Positions 54,768-64,000 of a stretch of DNA of 64,000 nt are shown here, in pieces. A model generated the notes under the pieces. The model had not been told where the DNA came from. It searched no databases and saw only the letters and a list, made by a program, of their open reading frames with translations. The position numbers and the translations under genes are program-made. The number at the start of each line of letters is the position of its first letter. Position 1 is the stretch's first letter. Origin of the DNA: Acidovorax sp. (GTDB taxonomy: Bacteria; Pseudomonadota; Gammaproteobacteria; Burkholderiales; Burkholderiaceae_C); NCBI RefSeq assembly GCF_021287135.1, contig NZ_JAJTBB010000039.1, positions 1 through 64,000 on the forward strand, read 5' to 3'.

Positions 54768-55235
54768 GACGAAGCACCTCTGGCGCCATGGCCGCGCGTG
54801 GGGTGAGCGACGCAACGCAGACGACGGGCTTTGCCGTGTCCCGCCGCGCCGGCTGCCCCTGTGGCCGGGTTGGCGCGGGAAAATTGCCAGAGCGCCCTCG
54901 CAAGGCGGCGCGCGGGAGGGCTGCAAGCCCCGAAGGCGCCTGCGGGCGAAAGCAGGCGGGAGCTGGCGGATGGCAGGCTCATGGAACGTTGGTGCGGCAA
55001 GAATCTGCAACCAGTGTGGTGCGCGCCACTTAATAGGCGCTTAAAAGAGGGGCGGTGCGGGCCGGGTGGCGCACGGATTCCGGCCGCGAGGGCTTCTGCA
55101 GTGAGTGGGGCGCAAGCGCCGCCGCACCCGTGCTTTCGGAACGAGGGTGCCAGGGGCGGCGCACGGCGCACGCCCCGGAAGTGGGCTCCAGCGGCTGCGT
55201 GCCCTTGCCGCGGGCCAGCGACGGGCACCCCTGCG
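54768..55235. other. Intergenic stretch without a recognisable gene
   Basis: This 468-bp region lies between the ArnT-type gene and the LysR gene, both on the minus strand. Open frames here continue as out-of-frame shadows into neighbouring genes and none has a plausible start plus ribosome-binding site. The part near 55020-55050 is locally AT-richer (CACTTAATAGGCGCTTAAAA) and could hold the ArnT-type promoter. I see no clear hairpin with a T-run. Confidence 0.5.
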
Positions 55236-56168
55236 TCAGCGACTGCTTTTGCGGGCCGTCACGGGCCGGGGCTCCGCGCACTCGGCAACCACCCAGTCCC
55301 GGAACGCCTTCACCAACGGTGTCTGCGCCCGCGACTCCGGGTACACCAGGTAATACGCGTCGGTGCTGGTCAGCACCTGGTCGGACAGCTCCACCAGGCT
55401 GCCGGCCTCCAGTTCCTGCTCGATCAGGAAGCGTGGCAGCAGCGCCGCGCCCAGGTGCGAGACGGCGGCCTGGGCGATCATGGCGAAGTGTTCGGACTGG
55501 GGGCCGCGCAGCGCCAGTGCCGTGGGGGCACCGACCCGCTCGAACCATTCGGCCCATTGCGTGGGGCGGGTGCTTTGCTGCAGCAGCACCACGCGCGCCA
55601 GGTCCTGCGGGGTGCGGATGCCGTGGCGGTCGCGGTAGGCGGGGCTGCACACGGGCACGGTCTCCTCGTGCATGAGGTATTCGCACACGGCGCCGGCCCA
55701 GTGCGGGGCGCCGAAGTGGATGGCGGCGTCAAACGGCGTGCCGGTGAAATCGAACGGCTCGGTGCGCGACGACAGGTTCACCATGACCTGCGGGTGCAGT
55801 GCCATGAAGCGGCCCAGGCGCGGGATGAGCCAGCGCGTGCCCAGCGTGGGCAGCACGGCCAGGTTGAGCAGGCCGTCCGTGCTGGCAAACGCCATGGCCT
55901 TTTGCGTGCAGGCCGACAGCTGCTGCAGCACGGCCTGCACGTCGGCGGCGTAGACGCGGCCGGCATCCGTCAGCACCACACGCTGGCGCACGCGGTGGAA
56001 GAGGGCGGTGCCCAGCTGCTCCTCCAGCTGGCGAATCTGGCGCGACACGGCGCTTTGCGTCAGGTGCAACTCGCCCGCCGCGCGCGAGATGCTCTGGTGG
56101 CGCGCCGCCGCCTCGAAGGCGAGCAGGTCGGCGGTGGACGGCAGGAAGGCTCGGCGCAGCAGGGTCAT
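55236..56168 (-). CDS. LysR-family regulator (GcvA-like) of the adjacent lysine/pipecolate genes
   Basis: This 310-aa regulator has the LysR helix-turn-helix at residues ~16-60 (LLAFEAAARHQSISRAAGEL, then LTQSAVSRQIRQLEEQLG) and a GcvA-type effector domain (DFTGTPFDAAIHFGAPHWAG). It is divergent from the ALDH gene at 56413 across 244 bp. In Pseudomonas putida a LysR gene is likewise next to amaB and amaA, so control of this locus is likely. The reading frame is complete. Confidence 0.9.
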   Translation of the reverse strand: MTLLRRAFLPSTADLLAFEAAARHQSISRAAGELHLTQSAVSRQIRQLEEQLGTALFHRVRQRVVLTDAGRVYAADVQAVLQQLSACTQKAMAFASTDGLLNLAVLPTLGTRWLIPRLGRFMALHPQVMVNLSSRTEPFDFTGTPFDAAIHFGAPHWAGAVCEYLMHEETVPVCSPAYRDRHGIRTPQDLARVVLLQQSTRPTQWAEWFERVGAPTALALRGPQSEHFAMIAQAAVSHLGAALLPRFLIEQELEAGSLVELSDQVLTSTDAYYLVYPESRAQTPLVKAFRDWVVAECAEPRPVTARKSSR

Positions 56169-56221
56169 GCCAGGTTATGCAGTGGGGGAATGATGGCGGG
56201 GCGGAAGTTTGGGATGTTTTG

Positions 56222-56260
56222 GGCTGCTAGCGCTTTTGGAGCAAGCGCTGGCTGCTATGC
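56222..56260 (-). repeat. Dispersed repeat, copy 7
   Basis: GGCTGCTAGCGCTTTTGGAG followed by CAAGCGCTGGCTGCTAT repeats the core of the dispersed element as a near-perfect palindrome (AGCGCTTTTGGAGCAAGCGCT). It lies between the divergent LysR and ALDH genes and might influence their promoters. Confidence 0.6.
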
Positions 56261-56412
56261 CATTGTGCCGTTGGTTCAATCCAAATTGCGATCAAGTCGT
56301 TCCGTTTTTTTGCTATGCAGGGCGGGGCGGATTCACCGATAGTGGCGTTTTGCCGGGGTGCGTCCCGGCCCTGTTCCTTCGGTTTCTCCTCTCCTCTTCA
56401 CGGGTTTCCGCC

Positions 56413-57960
56413 ATGTCCGCCATTCCCAGCGCCGCCTCCCCTGCCACCTCTTTGGTGAGCGAAGTCGATCAACTGCTGCAACGCCTGGGCGTGCCCCGCG
56501 CGGCCTACTCGGGCGGCAGTCTGCCGGTGCGCTCGCCCATCACGGGCGAGGCGATCGGCGCGGTGGCGCAGGCGTCGCCCGCCGATGCCACGGCCGCCAT
56601 CGGTCGCGCGCATGCGGCCTTCCAGGCGTGGCGCAACGTGCCCGCGCCGCGCCGCGGGGAGCTGGTGCGCCTGCTGGGCGAAGAGCTGCGCGCCGCCAAG
56701 GCCGACCTGGGACGCCTGGTGACGATCGAAGCCGGCAAGATCCCGTCCGAAGGCCTGGGCGAGGTGCAGGAGATGATCGACATTTGCGACTTTGCCGTGG
56801 GCCTGTCGCGCCAGCTGTACGGCCTGACGATTGCCACCGAGCGCCCCGGCCACCGCATGATGGAGACTTGGCATCCGCTGGGCGTGTGCGGCGTCATCTC
56901 CGCCTTCAACTTCCCCGTGGCCGTGTGGTCGTGGAACGCCGCGCTGGCGCTGGTGTGCGGCGATTCGGTGGTGTGGAAGCCGTCGGAGAAAACGCCCCTC
57001 ACGGCCCTGGCCACGCACGCCATCGCGCAGCGCGCCCTGGCACGCTTCGGCAGCGATGCGCCCGAGGGCCTGCTGGAGCTGCTCATCGGCCAGCGCGACA
57101 TTGGCGAGGTGCTGGTGGATGACGCCCGCGTGCCCGTGCTGTCGGCCACCGGCTCCACCGCCATGGGCCGCGCCGTGGGCCCGCGCCTGGCGGCACGCTT
57201 TGCGCGCGGCATCCTGGAACTGGGCGGCAACAACGCCGCCATCGTGGCCCCCTCGGCCGACCTGGACCTGGCCCTGCGCGGCATCGCCTTTGCGGCCATG
57301 GGCACGGCAGGCCAGCGCTGCACCACGCTGCGCCGCTTGTTCGTGCACGAAAGCATTTACGACCAGCTGGTGCCCCAGCTCGCCAAGGTGTACGGCAACG
57401 TTCAGGTGGGCGACCCGCGCACCGAGGGCACGCTGGTGGGCCCGCTGATCGACCGCATGGCGTTTGACGGCATGCAAAAGGCGCTGGAGCAAAGCCGCGC
57501 GCTGGGCGCCACGGTGCACGGCGGTGGCCGCGTGGAGGGCGTTGGCGGTGCGGACGCGTACTACGTGCGTCCCGCGCTGGTCGAACTGAAGGCGCACGAG
57601 GGCCCCGCCCTGCACGAGACCTTCGCGCCCATCCTGTACGTGGTGCGCTACAGCACGCTGGATGAAGCCATCGCCATGAACAACGCCGTGGGCGCGGGTC
57701 TGTCGTCGTCCATCTTCACGCTGAACCTGCGCGAGGCCGAGCAGTTCATGTCGGCCGCCGGTTCGGACTGCGGCATTGCCAACGTCAACATCGGCCCCAG
57801 CGGCGCGGAGATTGGCGGTGCGTTCGGCGGCGAGAAGGAAACCGGTGGCGGGCGCGAGGCCGGGTCAGACAGCTGGAAGGCGTACATGCGGCGCGCGACG
57901 AACACCATCAACTATTCCACCGCGCTGCCGCTGGCGCAGGGCGTGAAGTTTGACGTGTGA
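56413..57960 (+). CDS. ALDH7-type aldehyde dehydrogenase, AmaB-like (piperideine-6-carboxylate dehydrogenase)
   Basis: This 515-aa NAD-dependent aldehyde dehydrogenase belongs to the antiquitin/ALDH7 group, which oxidises aminoadipate semialdehyde (piperideine-6-carboxylate) to 2-aminoadipate in lysine breakdown. Key features are VISAFNFPVAVWSWNAALAL, GSTAMGRAVG, the active-site Glu in LELGGNNAAIV and the nucleophile Cys in GTAGQRCTTLRRLF. The KETGGGREAGSDSWKAYMRR end is typical of ALDH7. It overlaps the FAD oxidase gene by one base (TGATG), so both are co-translated. The LysR-amaB-amaA order supports the assignment. Confidence 0.87.
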   Translation: MSAIPSAASPATSLVSEVDQLLQRLGVPRAAYSGGSLPVRSPITGEAIGAVAQASPADATAAIGRAHAAFQAWRNVPAPRRGELVRLLGEELRAAKADLGRLVTIEAGKIPSEGLGEVQEMIDICDFAVGLSRQLYGLTIATERPGHRMMETWHPLGVCGVISAFNFPVAVWSWNAALALVCGDSVVWKPSEKTPLTALATHAIAQRALARFGSDAPEGLLELLIGQRDIGEVLVDDARVPVLSATGSTAMGRAVGPRLAARFARGILELGGNNAAIVAPSADLDLALRGIAFAAMGTAGQRCTTLRRLFVHESIYDQLVPQLAKVYGNVQVGDPRTEGTLVGPLIDRMAFDGMQKALEQSRALGATVHGGGRVEGVGGADAYYVRPALVELKAHEGPALHETFAPILYVVRYSTLDEAIAMNNAVGAGLSSSIFTLNLREAEQFMSAAGSDCGIANVNIGPSGAEIGGAFGGEKETGGGREAGSDSWKAYMRRATNTINYSTALPLAQGVKFDV

Positions 57961-59135
57961 TGCCCATCGTCATCATCGGCGGTGGCGTCATCGGCAGCGC
58001 CATCGCTTACTTTCTCACGCTGCAGCGGCCGGGCTGCGAGGTGGTGGTGGTCGAGCGTGATCCGACCTACGCGCGGGCCTCGTCGGCGCTGTCGGCCAGC
58101 TCCATACGCCAGCAGTTTTCTACCGATATCAACATCCAGATCTCGGCCTACGGCATTGGCTTCTTGCGCACCGTGGGCACGCTGCTGGCCTGCCACGGCG
58201 ATGTGCCGAACATCGGCCTGCACGAAGGCGGTTACCTGTACCTGGCTACGCAGGCGGGCGAGGCCACGCTGCGCCAGAACCACGCACTGCAAAAGCAGTA
58301 TGGCGCCGATGTGGCGCTGCTGAGCCCGCCGCAACTGGCCATGCGTTTTCCGTGGCTGGCGCTGCAGGATGTGGCACTGGGCTCGCTGGGCTTGTCGGGC
58401 GAGGGCTGGTTTGACGGCTACCTGTTGCTCACGGCCCTGCGCAAGAAGGCGCAGAGCCAGGGCGTGCGCTATATCGCCGACGAGGCCGTCGGTGTGGACA
58501 CCGCAGCCAGCGATGGCGTACTGCATGTGAACGCGGTGCGGCTGCGCAGTGGCGCCGCGCTGCCCTGCCGCTACGCCGTGAACGCCGGCGGCCCGTGGGC
58601 GGCGGCTATTGCGGGCTGGGCGGGCATTGATCTGCCCGTGGTGGGCAAGCGCCGCACCGTCTTCCACCTGGCCAGCCCCGCGGCGCTGCCGGGTTGCCCG
58701 CTGCTCATCGACCCCAGCGGCATCTGGCTGCGGCCCGAAGGCCAAGGCTTTATCTGTGGCTTCGCGCCGGACGCGGACAACGACGCGGACTTTGCGCCGC
58801 TGGAGCCCGAGTACGCAGCGTTTGAAGGCCACATCTGGCCCACGCTGGCCGAGCGCATCCCCGGCTTTGAGGCATTGCGCATGCAGGGCGCCTGGGCGGG
58901 CTACTACGAGATGAACACCTTCGATCACAACGCCATCGTGGGCCTGCACCCGGCGTGCGACAACCTGGTGTTTGCCAACGGCTTCTCGGGTCACGGCCTG
59001 CAGCAATGCCCTGCCGTGGGGCGCGGCCTGGCGGAATGGATGCTGACGGGCCGCTACCAGAGCCTGGACCTGTCGCCGCTGTCTATCGAACGCATTGCGC
59101 GCAACGCGCCGCTGCTGGAAAAGAACGTGATCTGA
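57960..59135 (+). CDS. FAD-dependent oxidase, AmaA-like (candidate pipecolate oxidase)
   Basis: This 391-aa DAO-family flavoprotein begins with the Rossmann motif VIIGGGVIGSAIAYFLTLQ and ends with GFSGHGLQQCPAVGRGLAEW, the FAD-contacting motif of the glycine/sarcosine oxidase group. In Pseudomonas, AmaA oxidises L-pipecolate to piperideine-6-carboxylate, which AmaB then consumes; here the two genes overlap. Sarcosine or another cyclic or N-methyl amino acid is a possible alternative substrate. No signal peptide is present. Confidence 0.83.
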   Translation: MPIVIIGGGVIGSAIAYFLTLQRPGCEVVVVERDPTYARASSALSASSIRQQFSTDINIQISAYGIGFLRTVGTLLACHGDVPNIGLHEGGYLYLATQAGEATLRQNHALQKQYGADVALLSPPQLAMRFPWLALQDVALGSLGLSGEGWFDGYLLLTALRKKAQSQGVRYIADEAVGVDTAASDGVLHVNAVRLRSGAALPCRYAVNAGGPWAAAIAGWAGIDLPVVGKRRTVFHLASPAALPGCPLLIDPSGIWLRPEGQGFICGFAPDADNDADFAPLEPEYAAFEGHIWPTLAERIPGFEALRMQGAWAGYYEMNTFDHNAIVGLHPACDNLVFANGFSGHGLQQCPAVGRGLAEWMLTGRYQSLDLSPLSIERIARNAPLLEKNVI

Positions 59136-59190
59136 GCCCGCCTTTTCTTTTCCCAGCCTGCCGACCAACAACACACCAGGAGACAACGAC

Positions 59191-60101
59191 ATGGCAATTT
59201 CCCGCAAGACCTTCCCTGCACTGGCCGCAGGCCTGGCCCTGGCCTGCATGGCCGCAGCGCCCGCGCGGGCGCAGACGGTCACCCAGCCCACGCTGGAGAA
59301 GATCAAGGCCAGCGGCAAGGTGGTGCTGGGCGTGCGCGAGACCTCGCCGCCCATGGCCTATGCGCTGGGCGCGAACGAAAAATACGTGGGCTACCACGTG
59401 GAGCTGTGCGAGCGCGTGCTCAAGGAGATCGCGCCCGACGCCAAGCTCGAATACATGGCCGTGACCGCGCAGAACACGCTGCCGCTGGTGCAAAACGGCA
59501 CGCTGGACATGGGCTGCGGCCCCACCACCAACAACACCGCGCGCCAGCAGCAGGTGGCCTTTGCGGTGACTACCTACGTGAGCGAAGTGCGCATGGCCGT
59601 GCGCAAGGGCTCGGACCTCCAGTCCATCAAGCAGCTGGGTGGCCGCACCATTGCCGCCTCCACCGGCACCACGGCCGTGCAGCTGCTGCGCAAGCAGGAG
59701 CGTGCGCTGGGCGCGCCCATCAAGACGATTTTGGGCAAGGACCACCACGAGAGCTTCATGCTGCTCGAATCGGGCCGCGCCGATGCGTTCGTGCTCGACG
59801 ACAACCTCCTGGCCGGGATGATCGCCAACTCCAAGGACCCCTCGGCCTACCGCATCGTGGGCGAGCCCCTGGGCGCGGAGCCGATTGCGTTGCTGTTCCG
59901 CAAGGACGACCCCGGGTTCAAGGTGGCGGTGGACGGCGTGCTCACCCGGCTCATGCAAAGCGGCGAGATGGAAAAGATCTACACCAAGTGGTTTGTAAAC
60001 CCCATTCCGCCCAAGAACGTGAGCCTGAACCTGCCGCTGGGCACCACGCTGCGCCAGCTGTTTGCCACCCCCAACGACAAGCCCCTGGAGACCTACCAGC
60101 A

Positions 60102-60105
<4 letters not shown>
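59191..60105 (+). CDS. Amino-acid ABC transporter substrate-binding protein (paralogue)
   Basis: This 304-aa periplasmic protein has a signal peptide (ending ARAQ, ~28 aa). The fold is that of the 23827-24717 protein: GKVVLGVRETSPPMAYALG, DMGCGPTTNNTARQQQVAF, GKDHHESFMLLESGRADAFV and KIYTKWFVNPIPP. AGGAGA precedes the ATG at 59191. Its TGA overlaps the aminotransferase ATG by 4 bp, so it is part of the catabolic operon. No permease genes lie in the window. Confidence 0.9.
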
Positions 60106-61328
<1,223 letters not shown>

Positions 61329-61353
61329 TTTCATTTTTATCGCCCTTGCCGAC

Positions 61354-63039
61354 ATGAACACGACTTCTCTCACCCCCCGCACCGGCGGCCAAATCCTGGT
61401 GCAGCAGCTCATCACCCACGGGGTGAAGCAGCTCTTTTGCGTGCCCGGTGAAAGCTACCTGGCTGTGCTCGATGCGCTGCACGATGCCAACATCGCCGTC
61501 ACCGTGTGCCGCCAGGAGGGCGGTGCGGCCATGATGGCCGAGGCGCAGGGCAAGCTCACCGGCCGGCCTGGCATCTGCTTTGTGACGCGCGGACCTGGCG
61601 CCACCAATGCGTCGGCGGGCATTCACATCGCGCACCAGGACTCGACCCCCATGCTCCTGTTCGTGGGCCAGGTGGCCCGCAACGCCAAGGGGCGCGAAGC
61701 TTTCCAGGAGCTGGACTACCGCGCCGTGTTCGGCACCATGGCCAAGTGGGTGGTGGAAATTGACGACCCCGCGCGCGTGCCCGAGCTGATCTCGCGCGCC
61801 TTCCATGTCGCCACCTCGGGCCGTCCCGGCCCGGTGGTCATTGCCCTCCCGGAAGACATGCTGACCGAGACCGCCACCGTGGCCGACGCGCAGCCCTACC
61901 AAGTGACAGAGACGTACCCCGGTGCCGCACAGCTGGCCGAGCTGGCGCAGCGCCTGCAGTCCGCCAGGAGCCCCGTGGCCATCGTGGGCGGCAGCCGCTG
62001 GTCCGAGCAGGCGGTGCGCGACTTCACCGCGTTTGCGCAGGCGTGGTCGATTCCCGTCTACTGCTCGTTCCGCCGCCAGATGCTGTTCCCGGCCACGCAC
62101 CCCTGCTACGGCGGGGACCTGGGCCTGGGTGTCAACCCCAAGCTGCTGGCGCGCATCCGGGCGTCCGACCTGGTGCTGGTGGTGGGTGGGCGGCTTTCCG
62201 AAGTGCCGTCGCAAGGCTACGAGCTGTTCGACATTCCCTCGCCCGCGCAGCCCCTGGTGCATGTGCATGCCGATGGGGACGAGCTGGGCAAGCTCTACCG
62301 TCCCGCCCAGGCCATCCACGCCACGCCCCAGGCGTTTGCAGCGGCTTTGAGCGGCGTGCGGCCCACGGCCGCCGTGCCTTGGAAGGGGCACGCCGAGGCG
62401 GCCCATGCCGAATACCAGGCCTGGAGCGACACCACGCCGATCCGCATCCCCGGCGACTTGCAAATGGGCCAGGTGATGCAGCACCTCAAGGAGGTGATGC
62501 CCGCCGACACCATCTTCTGCAACGGCGCGGGCAACTTCGCCACCTGGATCCACCGCTTCTGGCCCTTCACCACCTATGCCAGCCAGTTGGCTCCCACCAG
62601 CGGGTCGATGGGCTACGGCCTGCCCGCGGGCGTGGGCGGCAAGCGCCTGTGGCCGCAGCGCGAAGTGGTGATCTTTGCGGGCGACGGGGACTTTCTCATG
62701 CACGGCCAGGAGTTCGCGACCGCCGTGCAATACGGCCTGCCCATCATCGTGGTGGTGCTGGACAACGGCATGTACGGCACCATCCGCATGCACCAGGAGC
62801 GCGAATACCCCGGCCGCGTGAGCGCCACGCAGCTCAGGAACCCGGACTTCAAGGCCTACGCCCTGGCGTTTGGCGGCCACGGTGAGCGCGTGGAGCGCAC
62901 CGAGGACTTTGGCCCGGCGCTCGCCCGCGCCCGCGCCAGCGGCCTGCCCAGCGTGCTGCACTGCCTGATCGACCCCGAGGCGATCACGCCCACGGGCACG
63001 CTGCAGGGCATCCGCAGTGCGGCGTTGGCCAAACAGTGA
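61354..63039 (+). CDS. Thiamine-diphosphate-dependent enzyme, acetolactate-synthase-like
   Basis: This 561-aa enzyme has the three-domain ThDP fold. The N-terminal PYR domain carries the catalytic Glu in VCRQEGGAAMMAEAQG. A central domain follows (PVAIVGGSRWSEQ). The C-terminal PP domain has FAGDGDFLMHGQEF and VVLDNGMYGTIRMHQ, the GDG-N cofactor motif. It could be a decarboxylase or carboligase; acetolactate synthase itself is less likely because no ilvN-type small subunit lies adjacent. It starts 25 bp after the aminotransferase gene, so a role on the 2-oxoacid made by that enzyme is plausible. Confidence 0.88.
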   Translation: MNTTSLTPRTGGQILVQQLITHGVKQLFCVPGESYLAVLDALHDANIAVTVCRQEGGAAMMAEAQGKLTGRPGICFVTRGPGATNASAGIHIAHQDSTPMLLFVGQVARNAKGREAFQELDYRAVFGTMAKWVVEIDDPARVPELISRAFHVATSGRPGPVVIALPEDMLTETATVADAQPYQVTETYPGAAQLAELAQRLQSARSPVAIVGGSRWSEQAVRDFTAFAQAWSIPVYCSFRRQMLFPATHPCYGGDLGLGVNPKLLARIRASDLVLVVGGRLSEVPSQGYELFDIPSPAQPLVHVHADGDELGKLYRPAQAIHATPQAFAAALSGVRPTAAVPWKGHAEAAHAEYQAWSDTTPIRIPGDLQMGQVMQHLKEVMPADTIFCNGAGNFATWIHRFWPFTTYASQLAPTSGSMGYGLPAGVGGKRLWPQREVVIFAGDGDFLMHGQEFATAVQYGLPIIVVVLDNGMYGTIRMHQEREYPGRVSATQLRNPDFKAYALAFGGHGERVERTEDFGPALARARASGLPSVLHCLIDPEAITPTGTLQGIRSAALAKQ

Positions 63040-63041
63040 AT

Positions 63042-63186
63042 TTATTCATAGAAGCTCGGTGTAGAGCGTCTGTGCGTATTTCTATGAATAATGAGTGCGA
63101 TTCAACTGGCATCGATCGGGGGTTGGAAGGTGGGAAAATTATTCATAGAGTTGCATAAATTACCGGTTTGGATACGATCTATGAAT
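63042..63186. promoter_or_regulatory. Two equally spaced inverted-repeat operator pairs before hipB
   Basis: ATTCATAGA (63044-63052) faces TCTATGAAT (63081-63089), and a second ATTCATAGA (63141-63149) faces TCTATGAAT (63178-63186). Both pairs have the same 37-bp start-to-start offset; the first pair matches over 12 bp (TTATTCATAGAA / TTCTATGAATAA). The last half-site overlaps the hipB start codon. This is what an autoregulated HipB-type antitoxin operon would show, with cooperative binding blocking transcription. Confidence 0.8.
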
Positions 63187-63604
63187 GCCAAAACAAGTCA
63201 CCCCGCCTGCCGACTACCCGCGCGCCGTCCTGCAGCAGATTGAACTGCTAGGCCAGCACATCGCGATTGCCCGCAAGCGCCGGGGCGAAACACAGGCTGA
63301 GTGGGCGCGGCGCCTGGGGGTATCGCAGCCGACGATGGCACGCATCGAGCGCGGCGACCCGTCTGTGGCCATGGCCAGCTATGTGATGTGCATGTGGCTG
63401 GTGAACCCGGCGGTGGCGGTGGCCGACCTGGTGGCGCCGCAACACGACAGCGCGGCGCTGGAGCGGGAAGTCAGCCGGGTGCGCAAACCGCGCTCGCGCG
63501 CAGCGGGCGTATCCCTTTTGGCCGCACCGGCGGCGGCACCCCAAGGCGCGGCCGCAGGGCTGGCGGCGTTGCTCAATCCGGGCGCCTCCAAGGCTGCGCG
63601 ATGA
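63185..63604 (+). CDS. HipB-like XRE antitoxin/repressor
   Basis: This 139-aa protein has a helix-turn-helix of the Cro/XRE type at about residues 18-75 (LLGQHIAIARKRRGETQAEW, then ARRLGVSQPTMARIERGDP). An Arg/Ala-rich C-terminal tail follows, longer than in E. coli HipB. It overlaps the following hipA gene by 4 bp (ATGA) and likely represses the operon by binding the paired sites that precede it, while neutralising the toxin. No Shine-Dalgarno is evident upstream of ATG 63185; a leaderless or weakly translated mRNA is possible. Confidence 0.85.
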   Translation: MPKQVTPPADYPRAVLQQIELLGQHIAIARKRRGETQAEWARRLGVSQPTMARIERGDPSVAMASYVMCMWLVNPAVAVADLVAPQHDSAALEREVSRVRKPRSRAAGVSLLAAPAAAPQGAAAGLAALLNPGASKAAR

Positions 63605-64000
63605 AACCTGCCAAGCGCGCCGCGGCGGTCACCGCCCACACCTACGTACCGCAGGACCAGCTCTACGTCTGGGCCTTGGTCAACCCCGCCCAGCCTGCGC
63701 TGGTGGGTGAACTCCGCCTGTCGCACCTGGTGGCCGATTGCGCCACCTTCCGGTACGCGCCGGACTGGTGGCACTTCCCGCTCAGCGAAGACTTGCCGCT
63801 GGTGGCCGGGCAGGAGTTCACCGCTGGCGAACGCGGCAGCGCGCCCGGTGCCATCGACGATGCGCGACCCGACCGCTGGGGCGAGCGCATCATCCGCCAC
63901 GTGGACCGGCCGGCGCGGCTGTCCATTCTGGAAATGCTTCTGTTTGCCGGCGACGACAGGTTTGGCGCTTTGGGCGTTTCGGTATCTGCCGAGCGCTACG
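63601..64000 (+). CDS. hipA: HipA-family toxin kinase, N-terminal part (runs off the window)
   Basis: The first 133 codons of a HipA homologue are present; the gene continues beyond base 64000. The N-terminal subdomain is recognisable from QLYVWALVNPAQPALVGELR, the FRYAPDWW stretch, the ARPDRWGERIIRH motif (HipA has a similar DxxPDxWGR) and FAGDDRFGALGVS. HipA kinases phosphorylate glutamyl-tRNA synthetase or other targets and induce dormancy. The kinase active site lies outside the window. The start overlaps the hipB-like stop. Confidence 0.85.
   Translation, partial: MKPAKRAAAVTAHTYVPQDQLYVWALVNPAQPALVGELRLSHLVADCATFRYAPDWWHFPLSEDLPLVAGQEFTAGERGSAPGAIDDARPDRWGERIIRHVDRPARLSILEMLLFAGDDRFGALGVSVSAERY

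Overview
The window is about 64 kb of high-GC DNA from a betaproteobacterium of the Burkholderiales. It is most likely a member of the Comamonadaceae close to Acidovorax. The basis is the codon use, the thrB / small periplasmic protein / polA and argH / LytTR-system neighbourhoods, tripartite tricarboxylate (Bug-type) binding proteins, and a short dispersed repeat (TTGCTAT...ATAGCTGC..GCGCTT...AAGCGCT.GAGGC) of the kind common in that family. There are no rRNA or tRNA genes, no insertion sequences, no prophage and no CRISPR array. Almost all of the sequence is chromosomal core or niche-specific metabolism.

Layout. 1-9933: a divergently transcribed lipoprotein gene, then a nine-gene same-strand cluster. 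The cluster encodes secreted repeat proteins (119, 1193 and 151 aa) sharing one Asn/Gly repeat, a CsgG-like outer-membrane lipoprotein, a SEL1-type protein, an Ala/Pro-tethered lipoprotein, an OmpA-type peptidoglycan-binding protein and a zinc-ribbon membrane protein. This resembles a curli-like (CsgG-dependent) surface fibre or adhesin system, but its substrates do not look like CsgA, FapC or other fibre subunits I know; it is the best candidate here for an undescribed system. 9953-21262: SDR/AraC pair, PhoX phosphatase, membrane protein, thrB, polA and two glutathione-transferase-fold enzymes. 21330-25575: LysR, D-amino-acid-dehydrogenase-like flavoenzyme, amino-acid binding protein and Asp/Glu racemase, an amino-acid utilisation locus. 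25542-36403: epimerase-like protein, a four-PAS diguanylate cyclase, dienelactone hydrolase, ZIP metal transporter, LytS/LytR-type two-component pair, argH, Bug-type binding protein and ferritin-like protein.

36665-45681: a bacterial alpha-2-macroglobulin and penicillin-binding protein 1C pair with a small membrane protein between them. 45822-51839: a sensor diguanylate cyclase, an FMN-dependent alpha-hydroxy-acid oxidase, a di-haem cytochrome c and a stand-alone EAL protein. 51941-54767: a ChbG/YdjC-type deacetylase, a GtrA-type flippase and an ArnT-type glycosyltransferase, probably acting together on envelope glycolipid. 55236-63039: LysR, ALDH (AmaB-like), FAD oxidase (AmaA-like), amino-acid binding protein, aminotransferase and ThDP enzyme, which looks like a pipecolate/lysine catabolic locus. 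63042-64000: a HipB/HipA toxin-antitoxin pair with striking paired operators; hipA runs off the end.

The dispersed repeat occurs at least seven times. Several copies lie inside genes, giving the ZIP transporter its start codon, a diguanylate cyclase its stop codon, and PBP1C part of its membrane anchor and one linker. Function calls rest on reading motifs by eye; no database search was possible.
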